Below, piece after piece: positions 46,771 through 54,222 of a stretch of 64,000 nucleotides of DNA. The stretch lies in NCBI RefSeq assembly GCF_018413465.1, contig NZ_JAHCDK010000010.1, positions 1-64,000 on the forward strand. The letters are read 5' to 3'. Position 1 is the first letter of the stretch. Each line of letters starts with the position of its first letter. This DNA is from Flavobacterium sp. CYK-55 (GTDB lineage Bacteria; Bacteroidota; Bacteroidia; Flavobacteriales; Flavobacteriaceae). The notes under the pieces are model-generated. The model was given only the letters and a program-made list of their open reading frames with translations, was not told the DNA's origin and ran no database searches. A program made the translations under genes and the position numbers.

Positions 46771-46774
46771 GCTC

Positions 46775-47917
46775 ATGAAGAAATTCCCACAGAATCTCAA
46801 ACAAAAACTCGACGAGCGCATACAAAATCAAGCCTTGCGCACATTGGGCTTATCCGGTTCTGACCAAGTTGATTTTTCTTCTAATGATTATTTAGGATTC
46901 TCAAAAAGTACAGATTTATTCCAACAAACACACACCTTTCTGCAAGCCGAAGGTTTTACAACCAACGGAGCCACCGGTTCACGGCTTTTATCCGGAAACC
47001 ATCCGCTATATGAGCGCACTGAAAAGGTCCTTGCAGATTTTCACGATACCGAATCAGCGCTTATTTTTAATTCCGGCTATGATGCCAACGTTGGTTTTTT
47101 TAGTTCTGTTCCGCAGCGTGGCGATGTGATTTTGTTTGATGAATTGTGCCATGCATCGATGCGTGACGGCATTCGGTTATCGCACGCCAAATCTTATAAA
47201 TTCGCGCACAACGATTACGAAGATTTAGAAAAACAGCTCAACATTTACACCGAAAATGCCAACGTTTACATCGCCACCGAATCAGTATTCTCCATGGATG
47301 GCGATGCACCCAACCTTGAAATGCTCACCCAATTAGCCCAAAAGCACAACGCTTATTTGGTGTTGGACGAGGCGCATGCTTTGGGTGTTTTTGGCGAAAA
47401 AGGCCAAGGTTTGGCCCAAAGTCAATCAGTGCATCATCAGGTTTTTGCGCGCATTGTCACCTTTGGCAAAGGCTTGGGTTGTCATGGAGCCGCCGTTTTA
47501 GGAAGCTCAGAACTCAAAGATTATTTGGTCAATTTTGCGCGTAGTTTTATTTATACCACAGGTTTATCGCCGCACAGCGTTGCGTCTGTTTTAATCGCCT
47601 ATGAGCATTTGGCTACGCAACCTCAGGCGCTTGCCGAATTGCAGCAAAACATTGTTTTTTTCAATCAGTACAAAATGCAGTTGGGGCTCAAACCGATGTT
47701 TGTTTATAGCAAATCGGCCATTCAATGCGCCATTATTACCGGAAATCAAAAAGTGAAAAGCATCGCGGCTCAATTGCAAAAAAAAGGTTTTGATGTCAAA
47801 CCTATTTTGTCGCCAACAGTTCCCGAAGGTCAAGAAAGACTGCGTATTTGCTTGCATAACTTCAATTCACAAGAACAAATAAGGGCTTTGCTCGACCAGA
47901 TTTTGCAAGCGCTGTAA
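46775..47917 (+). CDS. bioF: 8-amino-7-oxononanoate synthase (BioF)
   Basis: This 380-residue PLP enzyme of the alpha-oxoamine synthase family has DFSSNDYLGFS, the GATGSRLLSGNHPLYERTE motif, VLDEAHALGVFGEKGQGL (PLP contacts) and the Schiff-base Lys in TFGKGLGCHGAA. It condenses pimeloyl thioester with alanine in biotin synthesis. The length fits the family. The start leaves essentially no leader. The related 2-amino-3-ketobutyrate ligase is less likely, because bioD and bioA are close by. Confidence 0.9.
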   Translation: MKKFPQNLKQKLDERIQNQALRTLGLSGSDQVDFSSNDYLGFSKSTDLFQQTHTFLQAEGFTTNGATGSRLLSGNHPLYERTEKVLADFHDTESALIFNSGYDANVGFFSSVPQRGDVILFDELCHASMRDGIRLSHAKSYKFAHNDYEDLEKQLNIYTENANVYIATESVFSMDGDAPNLEMLTQLAQKHNAYLVLDEAHALGVFGEKGQGLAQSQSVHHQVFARIVTFGKGLGCHGAAVLGSSELKDYLVNFARSFIYTTGLSPHSVASVLIAYEHLATQPQALAELQQNIVFFNQYKMQLGLKPMFVYSKSAIQCAIITGNQKVKSIAAQLQKKGFDVKPILSPTVPEGQERLRICLHNFNSQEQIRALLDQILQAL

Positions 47918-47957
47918 ATTTTTTGTAACGTTTGAAACTTTTGTTTACTCACGGCTT

Positions 47958-47989
47958 GAATCCAAAACAAAGCTTTTGACTTTGGATTC
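47958..47989. repeat. Inverted repeat between bioF and the TraB-like gene
   Basis: GAATCCAAA (47958-47966) and TTTGGATTC (47981-47989) are perfect 9-bp arms. The loop itself contains a partly complementary CAAAGCTTTTG. No T-tract follows, so it could be a leader or operator structure for the following gene, or a weak terminator. Confidence 0.45.
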
Positions 47990-48034
47990 GGTCAAAGGCT
48001 GAGCACAAAGTTTCATTCATCAACAAAAAGAATC

Positions 48035-48892
48035 ATGAAAAAACCATTCAAACTCGTTCTATTTTTAGTAGTTACTTTTTTTACTGCTTCAATTTTCGCC
48101 CAATCAAAAAATCAGCATTCATCTGTGCTCTGGAAGGTTTCAGGCCACGGACTTTCAAAGCCATCGTATCTTTTTGGTACCATTCACATGGTTTGCGCTG
48201 CCGATTTTACCATGTGGCCCAAAGCCAAAACTGCTTTTGAGCAAACCAATCAACTCGCGCTCGAAATCAATATGTCAGATCCGCAAGAAATGCAAGAAGC
48301 GCAAAAACTCGCCATGGGCAGCCAACCTTTGAGTCAAGTTTTATCGGCAGATCAAAAGAAAAAACTTGAAGCCATTTTGCAAAAAAACGCGCTCGGTTCA
48401 CTGGCGCAATACGATGCTTTTACACTTGAAACGATCATGAGTTTAGTCTTTATGAAATCATTTGGCTGTGCTGATTTAAAATTCTACGAAATGGAATTCA
48501 TCAGTATGGCCGCCCAAAGTCAAAAGCCGGTGGTTGGTTTAGAAAAAGTTTCAGAGCAAATAGATATTTTGAATCAATCATTTACCGATGATCAAATGAT
48601 GGCTTATTTGGATGAAATCAGCCCCAAAATGTGCGCAGATTTGGTTCAAGAATACAAGTCTGAAGATATTGACGGTGTATTAAAACTTATCGCCGATGAC
48701 GATTCAATCGATGCCGAAGCCCAGAAAAAACTCTTGCACAACCGCAACGAGCATTGGGTAAAAGTCATGCCGGCCATGATGCAAAAACAAAGTGTTTTCT
48801 TTGCTTTTGGTGCGGCACATTTGGGCGGGTCGCAAGGTGTTATTGCTTTGTTACGACAAGCCGGATACCATGTTCAACCCGTTTTAAACTAA
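48035..48892 (+). CDS. TraB/GumN-family exported protein
   Basis: This 285-residue protein has a signal peptide (MKKPFKLVLFLVVTFFTASIFAQ) and the two TraB/GumN signatures: SYLFGTIHMVC near the start and FAFGAAHLGGSQGVIALLRQAGY near the end, the glutamate and His residues of which suggest a metalloprotease-like fold. The family has poorly known roles in quorum-peptide handling or polysaccharide clusters. It is followed after 4 nt by an ECF sigma gene and then a membrane protein gene, so it may belong to an envelope-stress set. Confidence 0.88.
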   Translation: MKKPFKLVLFLVVTFFTASIFAQSKNQHSSVLWKVSGHGLSKPSYLFGTIHMVCAADFTMWPKAKTAFEQTNQLALEINMSDPQEMQEAQKLAMGSQPLSQVLSADQKKKLEAILQKNALGSLAQYDAFTLETIMSLVFMKSFGCADLKFYEMEFISMAAQSQKPVVGLEKVSEQIDILNQSFTDDQMMAYLDEISPKMCADLVQEYKSEDIDGVLKLIADDDSIDAEAQKKLLHNRNEHWVKVMPAMMQKQSVFFAFGAAHLGGSQGVIALLRQAGYHVQPVLN

Positions 48893-48896
48893 GGCT

Positions 48897-49400
48897 TTGA
48901 AAGAAAAGGAACAAGCTTTTTTGCGTCGGATGAATGAGCACAAAGGAATCTTATTCAAGGTTTCTAAAATGTACATGGACCAACCCGACGATCAAGAAGA
49001 TTTGTTTCAGGAAATTGTTTTGCAACTCTGGAAGGCGTATGACAGTTTTAAAGGCGATAGTCAATTTTCGACTTGGATGTATCGCGTGGCCATCAACACG
49101 GCGATTGTTTATTTCAAGAAAGAAAAACGAAAGCCTATCCAACAAGCTTTTACGACCGAGAATATTGCAGATCAACCCAGTAATACTGAAGAGCATGAAA
49201 GTCAAATCAATCATTTTTATCGAGCGGTTCAGCAATTAGACAAAATTGACAAGGCGATTATCTTTTATCAACTCGAAGGTTATTCGCACCGAGAAATTGG
49301 TCAAAACCTCGGAATTTCTGAAGGTAACGCGCGGGTCAAACTCAACCGCGCCAAAGAAAAATTAAAACAAATCATCAAAAAACAAGGATATGGATTTTAA
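48897..49400 (+). CDS. ECF-type RNA polymerase sigma factor
   Basis: This 167-residue sigma-70 family protein has region 2 (QPDDQEDLFQEIVLQLWKAY, FSTWMYRVAINTAI) and region 4 (AIIFYQLEGYSHREIGQNLG, ISEGNARVKLNRAKEKL). I keep the TTG start at 48897 because the extra KEKEQAFLRR segment resembles homologues as I recall them; the first ATG is at 48930. It overlaps the next gene, a small membrane protein, by 11 nt. That neighbour may be its anti-sigma factor. Target promoters are unknown. Confidence 0.9.
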   Translation: MKEKEQAFLRRMNEHKGILFKVSKMYMDQPDDQEDLFQEIVLQLWKAYDSFKGDSQFSTWMYRVAINTAIVYFKKEKRKPIQQAFTTENIADQPSNTEEHESQINHFYRAVQQLDKIDKAIIFYQLEGYSHREIGQNLGISEGNARVKLNRAKEKLKQIIKKQGYGF

Positions 49401-49998
49401 CGAATTACAATCAGCTTGGAACAACGATCATCCCAATCCGGCCTCGTTGCCCCATAATTTAGACCGAATTCAATCGGCCAACACACCTTTGGATCGCATC
49501 AAAAAAAACCTTAAAAACGAGTTTATTTATCAGATAATTTCTATAGTAATTCTCGGATTTGCTCCCGCATTTTATGCCTTTCCCCAAAATGCTATTCTGC
49601 CGTTCTATTTAATGTTTGCCATTTTTGTAGCGGTCTGTATTTACTATTTAGTTAAGCTTTATTTGTTTTACAGACGATTGGCCCAAACCACATTGAATAC
49701 CAAAGACAGTCTGTATGAAACCTATTATGAAATCCGCATCAACATGGAGCTTTACAAAACCTTTGGCTTTGCTTTGACGCCTTTTCTGATTTTATTTTTA
49801 ATTGGATTTTGGTACCTGAAAATGCCTGAAACCGTATTGTCAGAATCGGGGAATCACACCTTTTTGATGGCCGCCTTTTGCATTGTTGTATTTTGCATTT
49901 TGTTTATGGGCATCGCCTTAGAATGGTGGGTGCATTATTTTTACGGAAAGTACGCGCGCGAGCTCAAAAAAGTCATTGATCAGCTCAAAGAAGAATAA
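49390..49998 (+). CDS. Four-helix membrane protein, possible anti-sigma partner
   Basis: This 202-residue protein has a soluble N-terminal part (residues 1-45, starting MDFNELQSAWNN) and four hydrophobic segments (about 47-63, 69-90, 121-140 and 150-175), with a short charged tail. I do not recognise a named domain. The 11-nt overlap with the sigma gene makes it a likely regulator or sensor for that sigma factor; this rests on position only. No zinc-binding HxxxCxxC motif of classical anti-sigma factors is present. Confidence 0.75.
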   Translation: MDFNELQSAWNNDHPNPASLPHNLDRIQSANTPLDRIKKNLKNEFIYQIISIVILGFAPAFYAFPQNAILPFYLMFAIFVAVCIYYLVKLYLFYRRLAQTTLNTKDSLYETYYEIRINMELYKTFGFALTPFLILFLIGFWYLKMPETVLSESGNHTFLMAAFCIVVFCILFMGIALEWWVHYFYGKYARELKKVIDQLKEE

Positions 49999-50004
49999 AA
50001 ACAA

Positions 50005-50030
50005 AGCCCGTTTTCACAGCGGGTTTTTTT
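50005..50030 (+). terminator. Terminator after the sigma/membrane protein genes
   Basis: AGCCCG and CGGGTT (one wobble) flank a 9-nt loop and are followed by a run of seven T. The last T is also the first base of the bioD -7 box. Confidence 0.8.
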
Positions 50031-50037
50031 ATTTTTG
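50030..50037 (+). promoter_or_regulatory. -7 box of the bioD-bioA genes
   Basis: TATTTTTG lies 14 nt before the bioD ATG at 50052 and abuts the preceding terminator. No TTG lies at the usual distance because the terminator stem occupies it. Confidence 0.5.
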
Positions 50038-50051
50038 CCAAAACAATTCGC

Positions 50052-50669
50052 ATGAAAATATTCATCACCGGAATCGGAACTGACGTAGGTAAAACCGTCG
50101 CTTCAGCCATAGTTACCCAATCGCTTGAAGCCGATTACTGGAAACCCATACAAGCCGGCGATTTAGACCATTCCGACAGTCATAAAATCCAATCGCTCAT
50201 CAGCAATTCCAAAACGGTTATTCATCCGAACGCTTATGCGCTCAACACACCAGCGAGTCCGCATTGGGCTGCCGAAATCGACGGATTGCGTATTGACCTT
50301 AAAAAAATCAAAGAGCCCAAAACCCAAAATCATTTGGTGGTTGAAGGAGCGGGCGGTGTTTTGGTTCCGCTCAACGAGCAAGATTGCGTGCTGGATTTGA
50401 TACAAAAAGACTATCAAGTTATAGTGGTTTCAAGACATTATTTGGGCAGCATCAACCATACTTTGCTGACGATTGAAATGCTCAAAAGCAGAAATTTATC
50501 AGTGTCTGGAATTATATTTTCAGGCGATGAGCATCCGTCAACCGAGCAAATCATCCTTGAAAAAACAGGCCTAACGATGATCGGTCGCATTGAAAATGAA
50601 CCTTATTTTGATGCCCATGTCATTGCCGATTATGCCGATGCCATGCGCGGAAATCTTCTTAAAATTTAA
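50052..50669 (+). CDS. bioD: Dethiobiotin synthetase
   Basis: This 205-residue P-loop enzyme has MKIFITGIGTDVGKTVASAIV (the BioD phosphate loop), YWKPIQAGD, a Mg/ATP segment VVEGAGGVLVPLNE and SRHYLGSINHTLLT. It closes the ureido ring of dethiobiotin from diaminopelargonate, CO2 and ATP. Its TAA shares a base with the ATG of bioA (TAATG), so they are coupled. Confidence 0.95.
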   Translation: MKIFITGIGTDVGKTVASAIVTQSLEADYWKPIQAGDLDHSDSHKIQSLISNSKTVIHPNAYALNTPASPHWAAEIDGLRIDLKKIKEPKTQNHLVVEGAGGVLVPLNEQDCVLDLIQKDYQVIVVSRHYLGSINHTLLTIEMLKSRNLSVSGIIFSGDEHPSTEQIILEKTGLTMIGRIENEPYFDAHVIADYADAMRGNLLKI

Positions 50670-51943
50670 TGATGAATTTATCTGAAAAAGACCAACTTTA
50701 TCACTGGCATCCGTACACGCAACATCAAACTACTGGCTTGCTGCCGGCGATTGTCAAAGGTGAAGGCGCGCTGCTTTGGGATGAAACAGGAAAGGAATAC
50801 ATCGACGCCATTGCCTCGTGGTGGGTCAATCCGTATGGACATGCCAACAAATTGGTGGCTGATGCCATTTATGCGCAATTGATCACATTAGAGCATGTGT
50901 TGTTTGGCGGATTTACCAATGAACCCGCGGTTCGGTTGTCAGAAAAATTGCTGACTTTGTTGCCTTCAAACCAAAAGAAAATTTTCTTTTCAGATAATGG
51001 TTCTACCGCCGTTGAAGTTGCGCTCAAAGCGGCCTTGCAATATTTTTACAACCAAGGCGAGCAAAGAACCAAAGTCATCGCTTTTGAAGATGCCTTTCAC
51101 GGCGATACTTTTGGCGCGATGGCCTCAAGCGGAATCACCTTTTTTACCGAAGCTTTTCAGGGCTCACTCATTCACGTAGATAGAATTCCGGTTCCGGTTC
51201 AAGGTCGCGAAGGCGAAAGTTTAGCCCAACTTGAAAAACTTCTGCAAACCGGAGATTATGCTGCCTTCATTTTTGAGCCTTTGGTTCAAGGCGCGGCCGG
51301 AATGGTCATGTATGCGCCTGAAGCTTTAGAGGCTTTGATGAAGCTTTGTCAAGCCCAAAAAGTCTTTACCATTGCCGATGAAGTGATGACGGGCTTTGGC
51401 AAAACCGGGAAAAATTTTGCTTGTGATTATTTAGGCGTTCAGCCCGATATGATGTGTTTGTCAAAAGCGCTGACTGCCGGAGCTATTCCGATGGCACTGA
51501 CTACTTTTACCCAAGAAATCTTTGATGGATTTTTAGATGCCGATGTCAACAAAGCGCTTTTTCACGGCCATACTTTTACGGCTAACCCTACCGGATGTGC
51601 CGCTGCTTTGGCGGGTTTGAGTTTGTTGGAATCTGATGAAATGCAAGCCAATATACAGCGCATTCATCAAAAACATTTGGCTTTTCAATCGCAGATTGCA
51701 CAACATTCAAAAGTCAAAACCACGCGCGTTCTGGGCGTTGTTTTCGCGTTTGAAATCAAGACCGACAACACCGAAAGCTACTACGGAAATTTGCGCAATA
51801 AACTCTACCATTTCTTTATTGAAAACGGAATCATCTTGCGTCCGGTGGGTAATATCGTTTATATTTTACCGCCTTATGTCATCACCGACCAACAACTTGA
51901 TAAAGTCTATCAAATCGTTGAGCGAGCCATTGAAATGGTGTAA
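50669..51943 (+). CDS. bioA: Adenosylmethionine-8-amino-7-oxononanoate aminotransferase
   Basis: This 424-residue class III aminotransferase has HWHPYTQHQT near the start (BioA signature), ASWWVNPYGHANK, FSDNGSTAVEVALKAALQY, the PLP Asp in FTIADEVMTGFGKTGK and the Schiff-base Lys in CLSKALTAGAIPMALT. It makes 7,8-diaminononanoate using S-adenosylmethionine as amino donor. It is coupled to bioD upstream. A promoter-like sequence for the ketosynthase overlaps its last codons. Confidence 0.96.
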   Translation: MMNLSEKDQLYHWHPYTQHQTTGLLPAIVKGEGALLWDETGKEYIDAIASWWVNPYGHANKLVADAIYAQLITLEHVLFGGFTNEPAVRLSEKLLTLLPSNQKKIFFSDNGSTAVEVALKAALQYFYNQGEQRTKVIAFEDAFHGDTFGAMASSGITFFTEAFQGSLIHVDRIPVPVQGREGESLAQLEKLLQTGDYAAFIFEPLVQGAAGMVMYAPEALEALMKLCQAQKVFTIADEVMTGFGKTGKNFACDYLGVQPDMMCLSKALTAGAIPMALTTFTQEIFDGFLDADVNKALFHGHTFTANPTGCAAALAGLSLLESDEMQANIQRIHQKHLAFQSQIAQHSKVKTTRVLGVVFAFEIKTDNTESYYGNLRNKLYHFFIENGIILRPVGNIVYILPPYVITDQQLDKVYQIVERAIEMV

Positions 51944-51948
51944 CTTTG
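51918..51948 (+). promoter_or_regulatory. Promoter for the ketosynthase gene, overlapping the bioA stop
   Basis: TTG (51918-51920), 20 nt and TAACTTTG (51941-51948) form an exact match; the first three bases of the -7 box are the bioA stop codon. It puts transcription start near 51953, upstream of the TTG start codon at 51967. Confidence 0.6.
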
Positions 51949-51966
51949 CTGCCAAATAAATTTATT

Positions 51967-53121
51967 TTGAAACACCGAATTGCCATATCGGCCTTGGCTT
52001 CTGTATCGCCTCTGGGGTCTGATTCAGATGAAATAGCAGCACATTATGCCGGCACACACACTGCGATTGAAATGAAAAATCTCGGAGCGCAGGCGTATTG
52101 GATGGCTTGTTTGCCTGAAGCTGAGCAGCAAAGATTAGAAACCTTGCGTCAGTCTGAGGCCAAATACAAAGCGCTCGATCCATCGGTGATTATGGCTTTG
52201 GATGTTTCGCGCCGCGCGGTGGCTCAAGCTGGCTGGAAAAAAGGTGATGTGATTGGGATTAATATTGGTTCGTCACGCGGAGCTACGCATTTGCTCGAGC
52301 AATATCACGAGGAATTTATGACCACCGGAAAAACCGCAACGCTGAGTTCGCCTACCACTACTTTAGGTAATTTGTCGAGTTGGGTAGCGCATGATTTAAA
52401 ATCAGCCGGACCTGAAATTTCGCATTCGATTACCTGTTCAACGGCTTTGCATGCGGTGCTCAATGCGGTTGCTTGGCTAGAATCGGGCATGGCAGATAAA
52501 TTTATTGCCGGCGGAAGCGAGGCGCCACTCACACCGTTTACGCTCACGCAAATCAAAGGTTTGAAAATATATTCGCGCGAAACCGAAGGTTATCCGTGTC
52601 GTGCTTTTGATCTGAACAAAACGCGGAATTCAATGGTTTTGGGCGAAGGCGCTGCTGTAATTGCTTTAGAACGAGACAATGCCCATGCTCTAGGTTACAT
52701 TACCGGTGTAGGCTATGCGACCGATGATTTAGAGCACAATACTTCGATTTCAGACCAGGCCGAATGTTTTCAGAAATCAATGAAAATGGCCCTAGGTTCT
52801 ATTTCGCCCAATGAAATCGACGCCATTGTGATGCATGCACCAGGTACGATGAAAGGCGATGTGTCTGAATTCAAAGCCATTGAAAAAATATTCCCAAACA
52901 AATTACCATTGCTCACTACCAACAAATGGAAAATCGGCCACACTTTTGGTTCGTCGGGTTTGCTCAGTATTGAATTGGCTTTGCTGATGTTGCAAAAGCA
53001 AACTTTTTTCGGGACACCTTTTCAGGAGCAATATCTCATCGAAAAACCCATTCGGAATGTGCTCGTAAACGCCGTTGGTTTTGGCGGAAATGCCGTGAGT
53101 ATTCTTATTTCTAATTCATAA
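51967..53121 (+). CDS. Beta-ketoacyl synthase (FabF-type) in the biotin cluster
   Basis: This 384-residue thiolase-fold protein, read from the TTG at 51967, starts MKHRIAISALASVSPLG as KAS proteins do. The catalytic triad is visible: Cys in ITCSTALHAVLNA, His in IVMHAPGTMKGD and His in KWKIGHTFGSSGL. It is smaller than FabF and diverged. It lies 23 nt after bioA, and no bioC, bioH or bioW is seen in the window. It may therefore act in making the pimeloyl precursor, but it could equally belong to another lipid pathway. An upstream TTG at 51946 is less likely because it lies within the promoter box. Confidence 0.85.
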   Translation: MKHRIAISALASVSPLGSDSDEIAAHYAGTHTAIEMKNLGAQAYWMACLPEAEQQRLETLRQSEAKYKALDPSVIMALDVSRRAVAQAGWKKGDVIGINIGSSRGATHLLEQYHEEFMTTGKTATLSSPTTTLGNLSSWVAHDLKSAGPEISHSITCSTALHAVLNAVAWLESGMADKFIAGGSEAPLTPFTLTQIKGLKIYSRETEGYPCRAFDLNKTRNSMVLGEGAAVIALERDNAHALGYITGVGYATDDLEHNTSISDQAECFQKSMKMALGSISPNEIDAIVMHAPGTMKGDVSEFKAIEKIFPNKLPLLTTNKWKIGHTFGSSGLLSIELALLMLQKQTFFGTPFQEQYLIEKPIRNVLVNAVGFGGNAVSILISNS

Positions 53122-53149
53122 AAAAGCCGCTGAATGAAGCGGCTTTTTT
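53121..53149. terminator. Bidirectional terminator between the ketosynthase gene and the small membrane protein gene
   Basis: AAAAAGCCGCT, a 6-nt loop and AGCGGCTTTTT form a perfect 11-bp stem with A and T runs at both sides. It serves the ketosynthase gene (plus) and the 43-codon gene (minus). Confidence 0.9.
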
Positions 53150-53154
53150 ATGAA

Positions 53155-53286
53155 TTAGAAACGTGCTGTTTCAACACTAAAAAATATAAGAGCCAGTGCA
53201 ATGAGTATAAGATGCAGCTGATGAAACACTGTTGTGGCAATTTCTAAAGTGTTTGATTTTAATTTGGATAATGATTCTTTAGTCAT
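53155..53286 (-). CDS. Predicted 43-residue single-helix membrane protein
   Basis: An ATG at 53286 opens a frame of 43 codons. The protein has a charged/polar N-terminus (MTKESLSKLKSNTLEIATTV), one hydrophobic helix (about residues 24-38, LHLILIALALIFFSV) and a short tail ETARF. I do not recognise a family. Support for it being real comes from context: an exact -7 box (TACATTTG, 53330-53323) lies 36 nt upstream, and a strong hairpin terminator (53121-53149) begins 5 nt after the stop. It would be a small inner-membrane protein. Conservation in relatives has not been checked. Confidence 0.6.
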   Translation of the reverse strand: MTKESLSKLKSNTLEIATTVFHQLHLILIALALIFFSVETARF

Positions 53287-53322
53287 GGTTAATTGATTTA
53301 GGGGTTCAATTTAAAAATCGAC

Positions 53323-53330
53323 CAAATGTA
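53323..53330 (-). promoter_or_regulatory. -7 box of the 43-codon gene
   Basis: TACATTTG on the minus strand is an exact TAnnTTTG match. The -33 region has no TTG. The rest of 53331-53475 is AT-rich with no gene seen. Confidence 0.55.
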
Positions 53331-53475
53331 ATAAATAATCGATAAAGTGCATAAAAAATTTAAAAAAATAAATTAATTCTTATTTTATATCAAAAACTTC
53401 TGTTGCTTACAGATGTAGATTTTAAAATCAATGGATTGTGTTTAAAGCAAATTTTTAAGTTCTTGAGAAAAGCCA

Positions 53476-54075
53476 CTATGATGACAATTCTTGAATTTTA
53501 TCATATACCCAATGGCTTTCATAGCCTTTTCTGAGTAAATATTCTGAACATTTTTTCTTTTTTAACAACAGATTATGTTCTGTAGTTTGCTCCCAAATTT
53601 TAAATGCAATTCGATTAAAATTCTCTGAGTATTCTTCGTCTGAAATTTCTTGAAGAGCCGTATTGATGATGCGTGAAGATATATTTCTGAACTTGAGTTC
53701 ACTAGATATTCTGATTTTCCCCCAGTGTTTAATCCGATGTTTTCCGCTAGCAAAGGTTACAGCGAATCGCTCTTCATTCAAAAAATTATTTTCAATAAGA
53801 TAAACCATCAAGTCATCACGATACTCATAGGGAACATTAAGCTGTTTCATTTTAATTTTAAGATCTTCATGACAACGTTCCTGATAAACACAATAGTGTT
53901 CAAGTTTTTTTTTAAATCCGTCAATTTCTGCACTTGAAAAACCCATCTGTGTTGAATGATAAATGTCAAAATTAATTTCTTTTTTGAATAACGTGTTGTG
54001 TTTTTGGTAATTCATTGATTCGCAATAAATTAATAATTTGTAAGAAAAAACACGTACAAAAGCTTTGAGGATCAT
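53476..54075 (-). CDS. recX: Regulatory protein RecX
   Basis: This 199-residue helical protein has the RecX repeats: KKLEHYCVYQERCHEDLKIK, YRDDLMVYLIENNFLNEERF, FASGKHRIKHWGKIRISSEL and CSEYLLRKGYESHWVYDKI. RecX modulates RecA filaments in recombination and the SOS response. The first 20-43 residues are not typical, so translation may begin at the ATG at 54015 or at 53946 instead of 54075. It appears to be a single gene; recA is not in the window. Confidence 0.85.
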   Translation of the reverse strand: MILKAFVRVFSYKLLIYCESMNYQKHNTLFKKEINFDIYHSTQMGFSSAEIDGFKKKLEHYCVYQERCHEDLKIKMKQLNVPYEYRDDLMVYLIENNFLNEERFAVTFASGKHRIKHWGKIRISSELKFRNISSRIINTALQEISDEEYSENFNRIAFKIWEQTTEHNLLLKKKKCSEYLLRKGYESHWVYDKIQELSS

Positions 54076-54148
54076 TAATCCTAGATTTTTAAGAGAATTT
54101 GTTTACAATTTCCTAATCTCAAGAGCATCATTTTAAATGAAATAGTAG

Positions 54149-54156
54149 TAATTTTG
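54149..54156 (+). promoter_or_regulatory. -7 box of the large T9SS cargo gene
   Basis: TAATTTTG is an exact TAnnTTTG match about 66 nt before the ATG at 54223. The -33 element is unclear. Confidence 0.5.
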
Positions 54157-54222
54157 ACTTGCCCAAACTACCCAAATAATAACAACCTGCTTTTTTTGTG
54201 CGCAAATGTTACCTAAATCACT

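Noticed and set aside
48897..48932. Restricting the sigma factor to the ATG at 48930.
   Set aside because: The TTG at 48897 adds a segment resembling the usual N-terminus of such sigma factors, so the longer form was kept, with the doubt recorded.
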